A stretch of 62,985 nucleotides of DNA, from contig JAISTX010000019.1 in the NCBI GenBank assembly GCA_031272365.1, positions 1 to 62,985 on the forward strand, written 5' to 3'. The translations under genes were made by a program, and so were the position numbers. The notes beneath the pieces are model-generated. The model was not told the origin of the DNA. It ran no database searches and worked only from the letters and a program-made list of their open reading frames with translations. How positions within the stretch are numbered: position 1 is the first letter of the stretch; each line of letters opens with the position of its first letter. Below are positions 16,532 through 25,182 of the stretch, piece by piece. This stretch comes from Eubacteriales Family XIII. Incertae Sedis bacterium. GTDB taxonomy: Bacteria; Bacillota; Clostridia; Peptostreptococcales; Anaerovoracaceae.

Positions 16532-18070
16532 CTACTCGATATATTTTGCAACCTTCTCGGCCTGCTTCGCAAACTGCCCGCGGAGCGCGCCGTAAAGATC
16601 TTTGTACGTTTCATAATAATCATTGTACACCCCCACCGCTCTCGCGTCGGGCTCCGTGACGCTCGTGGCTTTCAGGAGCGTGTCGCAGGCCTCCTCGACG
16701 CTGCCGTAGTCGCCCGCGCCGACGGCGGCGAGGATCGCGGCCCCGGCGGCCGTCCCCTCCTCGATGTTCATCGTCACGACCTGCGCGCCGAAGATGTCCG
16801 CCTGGATCTGGCGCCAGAGCGCGCTCTTCGCGCCCCCGCCGTTCGCGCGGATCTCCTCCACCGGGAACCCGTACTCCCGGCAGATATCCACGGTCTCCCG
16901 CAGCGCGAACGTCGCGCCCTCCATCACGCTCCGGCAGATCTCGGGCAGCCCGTGCCGCTGCGACAGCCCGAAGAACACGCCCCGGGCGTCCGCGTCGTCG
17001 ATGGGCGTCTTCTCCCCGTTCAGGTAGGGGAGGAAGGTCAGACCCTCGCTCCCGGGCGCCGCCTGCGCCGCCAGCTGCGTCATATGGTCGTAGACGTCCT
17101 GCCCTTTCGCCGCGAGCGCCGCCTTCTCGTCCGCGAAGACCGTGTCCCGCAGCCATTTGAACGAACCGCCCGCCGCGAGCACGAGCCCGAGGAACGACCA
17201 TTTCCCCGGCACGGAATGCGCCATCGAGTACAGTGCCCGGTGCTTCCGGTCGATGAGGGGCGCGTCCACGCAACCGAAGACGACGCCGCTCGTGCCGATC
17301 GAGACGCCGATGACGCCGGAGCGCACGATGCCCGTGCCGACGCCGCCGGCCGGCTGGTCGCCGCCGCCCGCGATGACCGGGATCCCCGCCGGGAGCCCCA
17401 GCTCCCCCGCGACGTCCTTCCGCAGCTGGCCCACGACGCCGATGGACTCCAGCAGCCGGTCGGGCGCGAAATCCCTCGGGATGCCGAGCCGCCCGTACAT
17501 CACATCCGACCAGCAGCGCCCCGGCACGTCGAGGAGGAAGGACAGCGAGGCGTCGCTGACCTCCGTCGCGATCTCCCCCGTGAGCCGGAAGGCGAGGTAG
17601 TCCTTCGTGAAGCAGACCTTGCGCACCCTTTCGTACTCCTCCGGGCGGTGCTTCTTCACCCAAAGGATCTTCGGCGCCCAGAGGCTCGTCAGGCAGTCGT
17701 TCGCCGTGATCGGCAGGTATTCGTCGGGGCTCATGATGCCGTTGATCTCGCGGACCTCCTGCGTCGAGCGCTGGTCGAGCCAGAGCAGGCAGTTGCCCGT
17801 CGGCTCCCCGTCCTTGTCCAGCATGACGCTGCCCTGCATCTGCCCGGAGAACCCGATGGCGCGCACCTCCATGCCGAGGCCCGAGGACGCCGTCGCCTGC
17901 GTCACCGCCTCCTTGCACGCCCGCCACCAGTCGCGCGGGTCCTGCTCCGCCCAGCCGGGGCGATCCGAAACCACGTCGCATTCCGCATAACCGCTCGCGC
18001 GGTCCTCCCCCTTCTCGTCGATGAGGACGGCCTTGATGCCGCTCGTCCCGCTGTCAATACCTAGATACAT
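16532..18070 (-). CDS. xylB: Xylulokinase-like FGGY carbohydrate kinase
   Basis: A 512-residue kinase that resembles xylulokinase across its length. It has GIDSGTSGIKAVL at the start, GFSGQMQGSVMLD near residue 75 (the xylulokinase substrate loop), WLDQRS, GGGDQPAGGVGTG and the C-terminal IRANGGGAKSALWRQIQAD signature. It phosphorylates a ketopentose-like substrate with ATP. Its start overlaps the alcohol dehydrogenase stop by 10 bases, and the E1alpha gene follows almost at once, so kinase and dehydrogenase complex are co-expressed. The symbol is by similarity; the true substrate may be a deoxy-ketose or polyol-derived ketose. Confidence 0.88.
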   Translation of the reverse strand: MYLGIDSGTSGIKAVLIDEKGEDRASGYAECDVVSDRPGWAEQDPRDWWRACKEAVTQATASSGLGMEVRAIGFSGQMQGSVMLDKDGEPTGNCLLWLDQRSTQEVREINGIMSPDEYLPITANDCLTSLWAPKILWVKKHRPEEYERVRKVCFTKDYLAFRLTGEIATEVSDASLSFLLDVPGRCWSDVMYGRLGIPRDFAPDRLLESIGVVGQLRKDVAGELGLPAGIPVIAGGGDQPAGGVGTGIVRSGVIGVSIGTSGVVFGCVDAPLIDRKHRALYSMAHSVPGKWSFLGLVLAAGGSFKWLRDTVFADEKAALAAKGQDVYDHMTQLAAQAAPGSEGLTFLPYLNGEKTPIDDADARGVFFGLSQRHGLPEICRSVMEGATFALRETVDICREYGFPVEEIRANGGGAKSALWRQIQADIFGAQVVTMNIEEGTAAGAAILAAVGAGDYGSVEEACDTLLKATSVTEPDARAVGVYNDYYETYKDLYGALRGQFAKQAEKVAKYIE

Positions 18071-19239
18071 AGCTCAAACATCTCCTTCATGACGTCCACC
18101 GTGTAGCCAAACGCCTCCGTCTCGCCCCAGGCCGTCGCCGTCGCGAGCGCGTCCGGCGCCATTTTTTCGATCGCGCCCGGATCCGTGATCCCCGCCTCCG
18201 CAAGCGTCGTCGGCGTCCCGATCTTCTTGAACCAGGCGGCCAGCGCGGCGATCCCGGCAGCGGCGGCCACGTCGTCGTCTTGCGATGTTATTCCAAAGAC
18301 GCCCCGGGCGAACCCGGCGTATTTCTTTGCCCTTTCCTTTTGATAATAACGCATCGAGCCGAGGATGGTCACGCTCATGGCGGCGCCGTGCGGCGTGCCG
18401 TAGAAGCCCGACAGCGAATGCCCCAGGATGTGGATGATGGAATTGGCGAGCCCGAAGCCCGCGTCGTAGAACCCGCTCCACGCAAACGCCGCCTGCCACA
18501 TCATGACGGCCCTGGCGTCGGGGTCGGCCGGGTTCTCGAGGATGCGGTCCATGCACGCCATGATGGACTTGACGCCGCCCTGGCAGAAATAGTCCTGGTA
18601 CGGCGCGAAGTCGAGCTGGTGCCCCAGATAGTGCTCGAGCAGGTGCGAGATGATGTCCGCCGACGAATAGGCCGTCTGCAGGACGGGCACCGAGTAGGTC
18701 AGCTCCGGGTCGAGGATCGACGTCTTCGGGCGCAGGTGCAGGCTCGCGAAGCCCTCCTTCCGCTCGAGCGTCTCGTTCGTCATGACGGACGTGCCGTTCA
18801 TCTCGGAGCTCGTCGCGGGGATCGTCACGATGCAGACGACCGGCAGCGCGCGCTCGATGGGCGCCTTGCCCGCCGCCAGGTCCCATGCGTCGCCGTCATA
18901 GTGGTACCCCGCCGCGATGTACTTCGCCGTGTCCATCACGCTGCCCCCGCCCAGGGCGAGGATCAGGTCCGGCTTCTCGGCCTTCGCGATGCGGATGCCC
19001 TCCGCCGCGTGCTCGGCCGAAGGGTTGCTCTTCACGCCGAAAAAAGGCACGAGCGCGACGCCGGCCGCCTCGCAGCTCTGCGCCACCTTGTCGTAGTAGC
19101 CGAGCGATTTCACGTGCTCCTCGCGGAACGTCACAAGCAGTGCCTTGCGCCCGATGGCACAGGCCTCCGCGCCGGCCTTCTCTACCATCCCCGCGCCGAA
19201 CACCACCTTCGTCGGCATGGAATATACAAACGGTACCAT
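18061..19239 (-). CDS. Iron-containing alcohol dehydrogenase
   Basis: A 392-residue type III alcohol dehydrogenase of the butanol dehydrogenase-like (BDH) branch. GGGSVMDTAK at residues 97-106 binds the nucleotide. Metal ligands are visible as Asp195 and His199 in SSADIISHLLEH, and further histidines in HILGHSLSGFYGTPHG near residues 270-285. It interconverts an alcohol and a carbonyl with NAD(P)H. It is the first gene of the operon with xylulokinase-like kinase and the TPP dehydrogenase complex, so it may oxidise a polyol to the ketose that the kinase uses. ATG 19239 has GAGAAGGTGAGG just upstream. Confidence 0.93.
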   Translation of the reverse strand: MVPFVYSMPTKVVFGAGMVEKAGAEACAIGRKALLVTFREEHVKSLGYYDKVAQSCEAAGVALVPFFGVKSNPSAEHAAEGIRIAKAEKPDLILALGGGSVMDTAKYIAAGYHYDGDAWDLAAGKAPIERALPVVCIVTIPATSSEMNGTSVMTNETLERKEGFASLHLRPKTSILDPELTYSVPVLQTAYSSADIISHLLEHYLGHQLDFAPYQDYFCQGGVKSIMACMDRILENPADPDARAVMMWQAAFAWSGFYDAGFGLANSIIHILGHSLSGFYGTPHGAAMSVTILGSMRYYQKERAKKYAGFARGVFGITSQDDDVAAAAGIAALAAWFKKIGTPTTLAEAGITDPGAIEKMAPDALATATAWGETEAFGYTVDVMKEMFELCI

Positions 19240-19299
19240 TTCCTCACCTTCTCCTTTTCACTGCATGCATGCGCTTCACCTTGCTACACCCCTCCTATC

Positions 19300-19328
19300 A
19301 TCTTAGTACGACATTGAGAATAATTCAA
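19300..19328 (-). promoter_or_regulatory. Promoter of the adh-xylB-E1-E2-E3 operon
   Basis: On the minus strand TTGAAT (19323-19328) and TAAGAT (19300-19305) are 17 bases apart, about 60 bases before the alcohol dehydrogenase start. An operator-like inverted repeat overlaps the -35 element. Confidence 0.55.
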
Positions 19329-19329
19329 T
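19313..19329. promoter_or_regulatory. DeoR-like operator overlapping the operon promoter
   Basis: ATTGA-gaataat-TCAAT is an inverted repeat with the same half sites and almost the same length as the DeoR-like site at 3755. It covers the -35 element, which would suit repression by SorC2 or SorC1. Confidence 0.55.
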
Positions 19330-19347
19330 CTTTTGCCAAAAAGAACT

Positions 19348-19359
19348 GCACAATTGTGC
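19348..19359. promoter_or_regulatory. 12-base perfect palindrome GCACAATTGTGC
   Basis: This perfect palindrome lies 20-30 bases upstream of the -35 element of the adh operon and just behind the sorC2 gene. A second regulator site, for instance for catabolite or redox control, is possible. The protein is unknown. Confidence 0.35.
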
Positions 19360-19381
19360 GCATACTTCCCTGTCATGCCGC

Positions 19382-20332
19382 TCACCCCTCCTCGCCCAAG
19401 ATCGAGATCGCCGCGACGTCGTCGGTGACGAGGGTCGTGATGAAGCCCCCCCTGGCCGCAGCGACAATCGTCGCCGCCTTGTCGCTGCCAGCCGCGACCG
19501 CGATCTTCCGTGGCACAGCCTTCAGCTGCTTCGGCGTGATGGCGATCACGCGGTCGTTGATGTCGTTGGGCTTGACGGTCCCGTCGCGGTAGACCCGGCT
19601 GCCGCAGATGTCCGTGATGAAGCCGTCCGCGCACAGCCGCCGCGCTTCCTCGAGCGTGATGGCGCCGGCCAGGTACGGGACGCTCTGCTCGGGGAGCTCG
19701 GACCCGATCCCGATGACGCAGACGTCCAGCGCGGAGAACAGCTTGAAATGCGCCGCCAGCTCCGGCTCCTTCAGGAGCACCTTCTTCGTCTCCTTGCTGC
19801 TCACGAGCAGCGGCGCCTGCAGCACGGAATAGGAGGCGCCCAGCTTCTTCGCAAACTCGATCGTCAGCTCGCGGCTGTCGACGGGGTAGGCGGACGTGCC
19901 GATGCCGCCGACGAGCTGCACGACCTTCATCCCGCCGTAGTGCCTTGGCGGCTGGAAGCAGGAGACGACCCTGTCGATCGTGCCGCCCCAGGAGATGCCC
20001 ACGGCCATGCCCGGGGCCAGCTGCCCGCCCAGGACCTCGCCCGCCGCTTGGCCGACGGCCCCAAGCGTATCCTGCCTCGAGCCCGCGCTCGGCACGATGC
20101 GGACGCCTTCGACCCCGAGCCGCTCCTTCAGCTTGCCCTCCATATCGGAGATCATGAGCGGCGAGTCGCTGATCTTGAACTCGACGATCTTCATCTGCCG
20201 CGCAAGCGAGAGCATCCGCGAGACCTTCGGCCGGGAGATGCCCAGAAGCTCCGCGATCTGTTCCTGCGAGCGGTCCCCAAGGTAGTACAGCTTCGCAATT
20301 TTGATCAGCAAATTCCGGTTGACGCTCGCCAT
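19382..20332 (-). CDS. SorC/DeoR-type sugar-binding transcriptional regulator 2
   Basis: A second SorC-family regulator (316 residues from ATG 20332; a GTG at 20344 is an alternative). The N-terminal helix-turn-helix includes QIAELLGISRPKVSRML. The sugar-binding domain has GISWGGTID near residue 115 and VIGIGSELPEQS near 205. It shares the layout of the regulator at 2610 but is only moderately similar. It begins 26 bases after the cdsA stop, on the same strand, and lies immediately upstream of the adh-xylB-dehydrogenase operon. It may be expressed by read-through from the housekeeping cluster and repress the downstream operon through the site at 19313. Confidence 0.92.
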   Translation of the reverse strand: MASVNRNLLIKIAKLYYLGDRSQEQIAELLGISRPKVSRMLSLARQMKIVEFKISDSPLMISDMEGKLKERLGVEGVRIVPSAGSRQDTLGAVGQAAGEVLGGQLAPGMAVGISWGGTIDRVVSCFQPPRHYGGMKVVQLVGGIGTSAYPVDSRELTIEFAKKLGASYSVLQAPLLVSSKETKKVLLKEPELAAHFKLFSALDVCVIGIGSELPEQSVPYLAGAITLEEARRLCADGFITDICGSRVYRDGTVKPNDINDRVIAITPKQLKAVPRKIAVAAGSDKAATIVAAARGGFITTLVTDDVAAISILGEEG

Positions 20333-20358
20333 ATCTTCAAGCACTTTCCGCTAGGCCG

Positions 20359-21195
20359 TCAAGCCCCCAAGGCGGTTTTGATGAACAAATAATAGAACGT
20401 GAGCGGGGCGGTGAACAGGATGCTGTCGATGCGGTCGAGCACGCCGCCGTGCCCCGGGATGAGCGCGCCCCAGTCCTTGACGCCGAGCTTGCGCTTCAGG
20501 ACGGACGCCGAGAGGTCCCCCACCTGCGACAGGACGCCGCCGAGGAGGCCGATGGCGATGCAGTCCGCGAGGCCCGCCGGCAGGAAGAAATGGCCGAACA
20601 GGCCGCAGAGCAGCACACTGCCGAGCGCGCCGCCGATGGAGCCTTCGACGGTCTTCTTGGGGCTGATCTTTTCGCAGAGCTTCCGCTTCCCGATCAGCAC
20701 GCCGGTGAAATACGCAAAGATGTCCGTGCCGAAAGCGGACAGGACGACGATCCAGACGTAGCTGTGGATGCCGGACAGCGGGATGCCCCCCCCGATCTCG
20801 AGCGGCTGCTTCGGGACGGGGTAGAAGGCGTCCACGAGCACGATGTGGAAGGCGAGGAAGATGACGTAGAAGACGCCTGTGAACGTCGCAAGGCCCTGCG
20901 CCAGGCTCGTCTTTTCCACCGCAAACATCGACAGGAAGCACAGGACGACAGAGACGAACATCCATGGCGCGAGGATGCTTTCGCGCAGCGCCGGGATCAG
21001 GAAACCGCCGTAGAGCACGATCGCGCTCGCGAGCAGGACGCGCCACGAGGGCTTCCCCTCCCCGAAGGCGCCCCGGTATTCGCGCAGCGCCAGGATCGTC
21101 AGCGCGAAGACGCCCGCGACGAGGGCGTAGCCGCCCAGGAAGACGATCACGAGGATCGGGGCCATGATGAAGCCGGATTTGACGCGCTCCTTCAC
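20359..21195 (-). CDS. cdsA: Phosphatidate cytidylyltransferase (CDP-diglyceride synthase)
   Basis: A 278-residue membrane enzyme that makes CDP-diacylglycerol from phosphatidate and CTP, the branch point of phospholipid synthesis. It has about seven or eight hydrophobic segments and the family signature near the C-terminus: SASVLKRKLGVKDWG followed by IPGHGGVLDR. The start is GTG 21195, overlapping the uppS stop. It follows uppS in the classic order frr-uppS-cdsA. The next usual genes (dxr, rseP) are replaced here by sorC2. Confidence 0.95.
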   Translation of the reverse strand: MKERVKSGFIMAPILVIVFLGGYALVAGVFALTILALREYRGAFGEGKPSWRVLLASAIVLYGGFLIPALRESILAPWMFVSVVLCFLSMFAVEKTSLAQGLATFTGVFYVIFLAFHIVLVDAFYPVPKQPLEIGGGIPLSGIHSYVWIVVLSAFGTDIFAYFTGVLIGKRKLCEKISPKKTVEGSIGGALGSVLLCGLFGHFFLPAGLADCIAIGLLGGVLSQVGDLSASVLKRKLGVKDWGALIPGHGGVLDRIDSILFTAPLTFYYLFIKTALGA

Positions 21196-21899
21196 ACCCT
21201 GCCCCCGAACCGCCGCTTGCGCGCGCCGAACTCGCTGATCGCCTTGTCAAACTCGGCCGGCGTGTAGTCCGGCCAGAGCACGTCGGAAAAATACAGCTCC
21301 GTGTAGGCCAGCTGCCAGAGCAGGAAATTTGAAAGGCGCTTCTCCCCGCCGGGCCGGACGAGCAGGTCCGGGTCCGGCACGCCCGCCGTGTACAGGCGCC
21401 CGCCGAAGTCCTCGTCCGTTTCGGGGCCTTCCCCCGCGTCCACGCAGGCTCTCGCGGCCCGCAGGATCTCCGCGCGGCTCCCGTAGTTGAGCGCGATGTG
21501 GAACCGGAGCCCCGTATTGCCCTGCGTCTTCGCGATCGTCTTGTCCAGCGCCGCGTTCACCTTTTTCGAGAACGGCGACCGGTCCCCGAGGATGTCCACC
21601 TTCACGTTGTTGCGGTGGAGCTCCTCCAGCTCCCGGTTGACGTAGATGATCAGCAGGTCGAAAATCCCGGAGACCTCCTCCTGCGCCCGTTTCCAGTTTT
21701 CCGTCGAAAACGCGTAGACCGTCAGATGCCGCACACCGATGTCCGAGGCATGCCGCACGATCTCGATCATCGCATCCATGCCCGCTTCGTGCCCCCTGTA
21801 TTTCGGAAGCCCGCGCTGCTCCGCCCAGCGGCCATTGCCGTCCATGATGACGGCGACGTGGGCCGGCATTTTTTCCGTTGCTGCCGCGGCCTCGGTCAA
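21192..21899 (-). CDS. uppS: Isoprenyl transferase (undecaprenyl diphosphate synthase)
   Basis: A cis-prenyltransferase of 235 residues that makes the undecaprenyl diphosphate carrier for wall synthesis. HVAVIMDGNGRWA near residues 14-26 contains the catalytic Asp and the diphosphate loop. FSTENWKRAQEEV and the C-terminal DPDLLVRPGGEKRLSNFLLWQ are family hallmarks; the family norm there is RTSGE. The TTG at 21899 overlaps the frr stop; an ATG at 21869 is an alternative start that keeps all motifs. The neighbours frr and cdsA fit the standard cluster. Confidence 0.95.
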   Translation of the reverse strand: MTEAAAATEKMPAHVAVIMDGNGRWAEQRGLPKYRGHEAGMDAMIEIVRHASDIGVRHLTVYAFSTENWKRAQEEVSGIFDLLIIYVNRELEELHRNNVKVDILGDRSPFSKKVNAALDKTIAKTQGNTGLRFHIALNYGSRAEILRAARACVDAGEGPETDEDFGGRLYTAGVPDPDLLVRPGGEKRLSNFLLWQLAYTELYFSDVLWPDYTPAEFDKAISEFGARKRRFGGRV

Positions 21900-22462
21900 A
21901 CTTCGAGGATCTCCGCTTCCTTGGCCGCCACGATCTTGTCGATCTCCGCCGTCGCGTCGTCCGCCTTCTTCTGCGTCTGCTTCTCCTCGGATTTCAGGTC
22001 GTCCTCCGTCAGCTCGCCGCCCTTCTCCTGCTTTTTCAGCATTTCGTTCGCGTCGCGGCGCTCGTTGCGGATCGCGACCTTCGCGTCCTCGCCAAATTTC
22101 TTCACGAGCTTGGAGAGCTCCTTCCGGCGCTCCTCGGTCAAGGCCGGGATCTGCAGCCGGATCACCTTGCCGTCGTTGCTCGGGTTGATGCCGATGTTCG
22201 CGACGTTGATCGCCTTCTCGACGTCGTGCAGCGACTTGGGGTCGAACGGCGCGACCAGAAGCGAGCGAGGGTCGGGCGCCGAGATGTTCGCGATCGCCTT
22301 CAGGGGTGTCGGCGTCCCGTAGTAGTCCACCATCACCTTGTCGAGCAGCGCCGGATTGGCGCGCCCCGCGCGCACCGTGTTCAGGTTCTCCTTCAGGATT
22401 GCGATGCTCTTCTCGATCTTCTCCGCGAGCACATCCTGCACGTCTCTGCCTTCCATACTCAT
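21896..22462 (-). CDS. frr: Ribosome recycling factor
   Basis: A 188-residue RRF that splits post-termination ribosomes with EF-G. It shows the long helical bundle with the N-terminal IAILKENLNTVRAGRANPALLDKV boundary segment and the central beta domain (LLVAPFDPKSL). The last stretch is a highly charged coiled coil ending KIVAAKEAEILEV. ATG 22462 lies 8 bases after AAGGAGG. It follows pyrH at a short distance, the conserved order in bacteria. Confidence 0.97.
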   Translation of the reverse strand: MSMEGRDVQDVLAEKIEKSIAILKENLNTVRAGRANPALLDKVMVDYYGTPTPLKAIANISAPDPRSLLVAPFDPKSLHDVEKAINVANIGINPSNDGKVIRLQIPALTEERRKELSKLVKKFGEDAKVAIRNERRDANEMLKKQEKGGELTEDDLKSEEKQTQKKADDATAEIDKIVAAKEAEILEV

Positions 22463-22478
22463 CAATCCGCCCTCCTTT

Positions 22479-23186
22479 TCAATTTGTGATGATTGTCCCG
22501 ATCAGCGCCCCGCACACGGCCTTGAGCACGTTGCCCGGCTCGGACAGCGCGAATACGTGGATCGGGATGCCGTTGTCGCGGCACAGCGATGCCGCCGTGC
22601 TGTCCATGACCTTCAGGTCCTTCTCCAGCACCTCCTGGTGCGTGATGCTGCTGTAACGGGTAGCGTCCGGATTCCTCTCGGGGTCGTCCGAGTACACGGC
22701 GTCGACCTTCTTGGCCAGCAGGATGACGTCCGCGTCGATCTCCGCCGCGCGCAGCGCCGCCGTCGTGTCCGTGGACATGAACGGGTTGCCCGTGCCGGCC
22801 GCGAAGATCACGACGTCGCCCCGACCCATCTCCGCGATCGCCTTGCGCCGGATATAGGGCTCCGCGACCTCGCGCATCTCGATCGCCGTCTGCACGCGCA
22901 CGTTCAAGCCCGCGCTTTCGAGCGCCGACTGGAGCGCGAGCCCGTTGATCACGGTCGCGAGCATCCCCATGTAGTCCGCCGTCGCCCGGTCCATGTTCTC
23001 GCTCGTCCGGCCGCGCCAGAAATTGCCGCCGCCGACGACGATCGCGACCTGCACGCCGAGATCGTAGATCGCCTTGATCTCGCCGGCCACCATGCCGAGC
23101 ACTTCGTCGTTGAGGCCGAACCGGCTCTCGCCGGCCAGCGCCTCCCCGCTGATCTTCAGTACCACCCTCTTGTATTTTGGTTCCAT
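22479..23186 (-). CDS. pyrH: UMP kinase
   Basis: A 235-residue bacterial UMP kinase of the amino acid kinase fold, converting UMP to UDP. Typical segments are LKISGEAL at the start, [11 protein letters not shown], the [17 protein letters not shown] loop and [10 protein letters not shown]. The length matches the family. I chose ATG 23186 after AGAGG; a longer open frame upstream runs into the terminator hairpin behind tsf. It is in the order rpsB-tsf-pyrH-frr. Confidence 0.97.
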   Translation of the reverse strand: MEPKYKRVVLKISGEALAGESRFGLNDEVLGMVAGEIKAIYDLGVQVAIVVGGGNFWRGRTSENMDRATADYMGMLATVINGLALQSALESAGLNVRVQTAIEMREVAEPYIRRKAIAEMGRGDVVIFAAGTGNPFMSTDTTAALRAAEIDADVILLAKKVDAVYSDDPERNPDATRYSSITHQEVLEKDLKVMDSTAASLCRDNGIPIHVFALSEPGNVLKAVCGALIGTIITN

Positions 23187-23204
23187 ATTCAACCTCTTGC
23201 CTGC

Positions 23205-23231
23205 AAAAACGAGGGACACGAATGCCCCTCG
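23205..23231 (-). terminator. Intrinsic terminator or attenuator between tsf and pyrH
   Basis: Reading the minus strand, CGAGGG, a 10-base loop, CCCTCG and then five T residues form a textbook intrinsic terminator in the 72-base gap. It would lower transcription of pyrH and frr relative to the ribosomal genes. Confidence 0.7.
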
Positions 23232-23258
23232 AATTATACATGATTCTTTGCCTTGATG

Positions 23259-24176
23259 CTACTGGTTCATCTGCTTTGCGACTTCCTCGGCAAAGTTTTC
23301 CTCTTTCTTTTCGATCCCCTCGCCGACTTCGTAGCGCGCCTTCGACACGACCGTGATGTCCTTGCCGATCTCCTTCGCGCCGTCCTTGACGTACTGCGCC
23401 ACCGTGAGATCGCCGTTCTTCACAAATTTCTGTTCGAGCAGGCAGGTCTCCTTCAGCTCCTTCTTCAGCCGGCCCATGACCATCTTCTCGACGATCTCGG
23501 CGGGCTTGCCTTCCGCGAGCGCCTGCTCGACCAGGATGGCCTTCTCCTTCTCGAGGTAGTCCGGGTCCACCGCGCTCTCGTCGACGAACAGCGGGTTCAT
23601 CGAGGCGACCTGCATGGCGACGTCCTTCCCGATCGCCTCCACCTCCTGGTAGGACGCTTCGGTCTTGAGCCCCACGATGACGCCGATCTTGCCGCCGAGG
23701 TGCAGGTAGTCCACGTAGACGACGCCCGGCTCCGACAGGGTCTCAAAGCGGCGGACGCTGGCGTTCTCGCCGACCTTCGCGATGAAATTTGTCAGCCATT
23801 CCTGGACCGTCTCGCCCGTCCCTGCGTATTTGTCCGCGAGCAGGCCCTCGACGTCCTTCGCCGACGTCGTCAGCGTCTGCGCCGCCAGCGTGTCGACGAA
23901 CGTGACAAACTCCTCGTTTTTCGACGCGAAATCCGTCTCGATGTTCACCTCGATGATGCCCGCCTTCGACGCGTCCTCGTTTTTCACGACGCGCACGAGC
24001 CCCTCCGCGGCGATGCGCCCGGACTTCTTCGCGGCCTTCGCGAGGCCCCTCTTGCGCAGCTCGTCGATCGCCCGCTCGATGTCGCCCTCGACCTCGGTCA
24101 GCACGTTCTTGCAGTCCAGCATACCGGCCCCGGTACGCTCCCTGAGTTCTTTTATCAATCCTGAAGTGATAGCCAT
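23259..24176 (-). CDS. tsf: Translation elongation factor Ts
   Basis: A 305-residue EF-Ts, the nucleotide exchange factor of EF-Tu. The N-terminal UBA-like domain carries IKELRERTGAGMLDCKN, and HLGGKIGVIVGL with NVETDF-like NIETDFASKNEEF mark the core domains. The length is at the upper normal range. It follows rpsB by 43 bases with AGGAGG-type ribosome binding site and is the partner gene of rpsB in nearly all bacteria. Confidence 0.97.
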   Translation of the reverse strand: MAITSGLIKELRERTGAGMLDCKNVLTEVEGDIERAIDELRKRGLAKAAKKSGRIAAEGLVRVVKNEDASKAGIIEVNIETDFASKNEEFVTFVDTLAAQTLTTSAKDVEGLLADKYAGTGETVQEWLTNFIAKVGENASVRRFETLSEPGVVYVDYLHLGGKIGVIVGLKTEASYQEVEAIGKDVAMQVASMNPLFVDESAVDPDYLEKEKAILVEQALAEGKPAEIVEKMVMGRLKKELKETCLLEQKFVKNGDLTVAQYVKDGAKEIGKDITVVSKARYEVGEGIEKKEENFAEEVAKQMNQ

Positions 24177-24219
24177 TTTTTCATCCTCCTAATATCTTGT
24201 ATATCCAACTTCCTTGATT

Positions 24220-25182
24220 TTAGAAGTCGTCGTCTTCGTCTTCTTCGCCCGTGTCGACCGGGGCGGGTGCCTCCGGGGCTTCCGCCACGGGTTCCGCCGG
24301 GGTCTCCACAGCGATTTCAGCCGGCGCTTCCGCAGCCGCAGCCGGCGCTTCCGCCACGGCTTCCGCAACCGCAGCCGGCGCTTCCGCCACTGGCACCGGC
24401 GCTTCCACTGCCGGCTCGATGACCGCAGCGGGGGCTTCCGGCACGGCGGCCGGCTCCGCCCCGGCGACGCTGCCGCCCTCTTCGCCCGCGTCGAAGCTCT
24501 CGCCCTCGTTCGCCTCGACCACCGCGTCCGCCATCGCGGCCGTGATCAGCCGGATCGAGCGGATGGCGTCATCATTGGCGGGGATCACAAAATCGACGTC
24601 GTCCGGGTCACAGTTTGTGTCCACGATACCGACGATCGGGATCCCCAAAATCCTCGCTTCCTTGACCGCGATCCGCTCTTTCTTCGGATCGACCACAAAT
24701 ACCGCGCCCGGCATCCGGTGCATGTCCTTGATGCCGCCGAGGAATTTTTCGAGCTTCGCGTGCTCCTGCCGCAGCTTCAGCACTTCCTTCTTCGTGAGCT
24801 GGTCGAAGACGCCGTCCTCTTCCATCTTCTCGATCTCGTGCAGCCGGTCGATGCGCCCCGAGATCGTCTTGTAGTTGGTCAGCATGCCGCCGAGCCAGCG
24901 CTCGTTCACATAGTACTGCCCGCAGCGCTCCGCCTCCTCGCGGACGGCCTGCTGCGCCTGCTTCTTCGTGCCGACGAACAGGACCGGCTTGCCGGCCTTC
25001 ACGACGTCCTGCACAAACGCATAGGCGTCGTCGATGAGGCCCACGGTCTGCTGAAGGTCAATGATGTAGATCTGGTTGCGCTCGGCAAAGATGTACGGCG
25101 CCATCTTCGGGTTCCAACGCCTGGTCTGGTGGCCGAAATGGACGCCCGCCTCGAGCAATTGTTTCATAGAAATAACTGACAT
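24220..25182 (-). CDS. rpsB: Ribosomal protein S2 with long acidic Ala/Pro/Glu tail
   Basis: Residues 1 to about 226 are a normal S2 protein ([22 protein letters not shown] at the start; [11 protein letters not shown] near 97; [15 protein letters not shown] near 180). Residues about 227-320 form an unusual extension of Ala, Pro, Val and Glu repeats ending in the acidic EDEDDDF. The DNA of the tail carries imperfect repeats of the gcttccgcc type. ATG 25182 follows GGAGGTG; the open frame upstream belongs to the leader. Tails of this kind occur in some GC-rich clostridial S2 proteins. Function unknown; it would protrude from the 30S subunit. Confidence 0.95.
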   Translation of the reverse strand: MSVISMKQLLEAGVHFGHQTRRWNPKMAPYIFAERNQIYIIDLQQTVGLIDDAYAFVQDVVKAGKPVLFVGTKKQAQQAVREEAERCGQYYVNERWLGGMLTNYKTISGRIDRLHEIEKMEEDGVFDQLTKKEVLKLRQEHAKLEKFLGGIKDMHRMPGAVFVVDPKKERIAVKEARILGIPIVGIVDTNCDPDDVDFVIPANDDAIRSIRLITAAMADAVVEANEGESFDAGEEGGSVAGAEPAAVPEAPAAVIEPAVEAPVPVAEAPAAVAEAVAEAPAAAAEAPAEIAVETPAEPVAEAPEAPAPVDTGEEDEDDDF

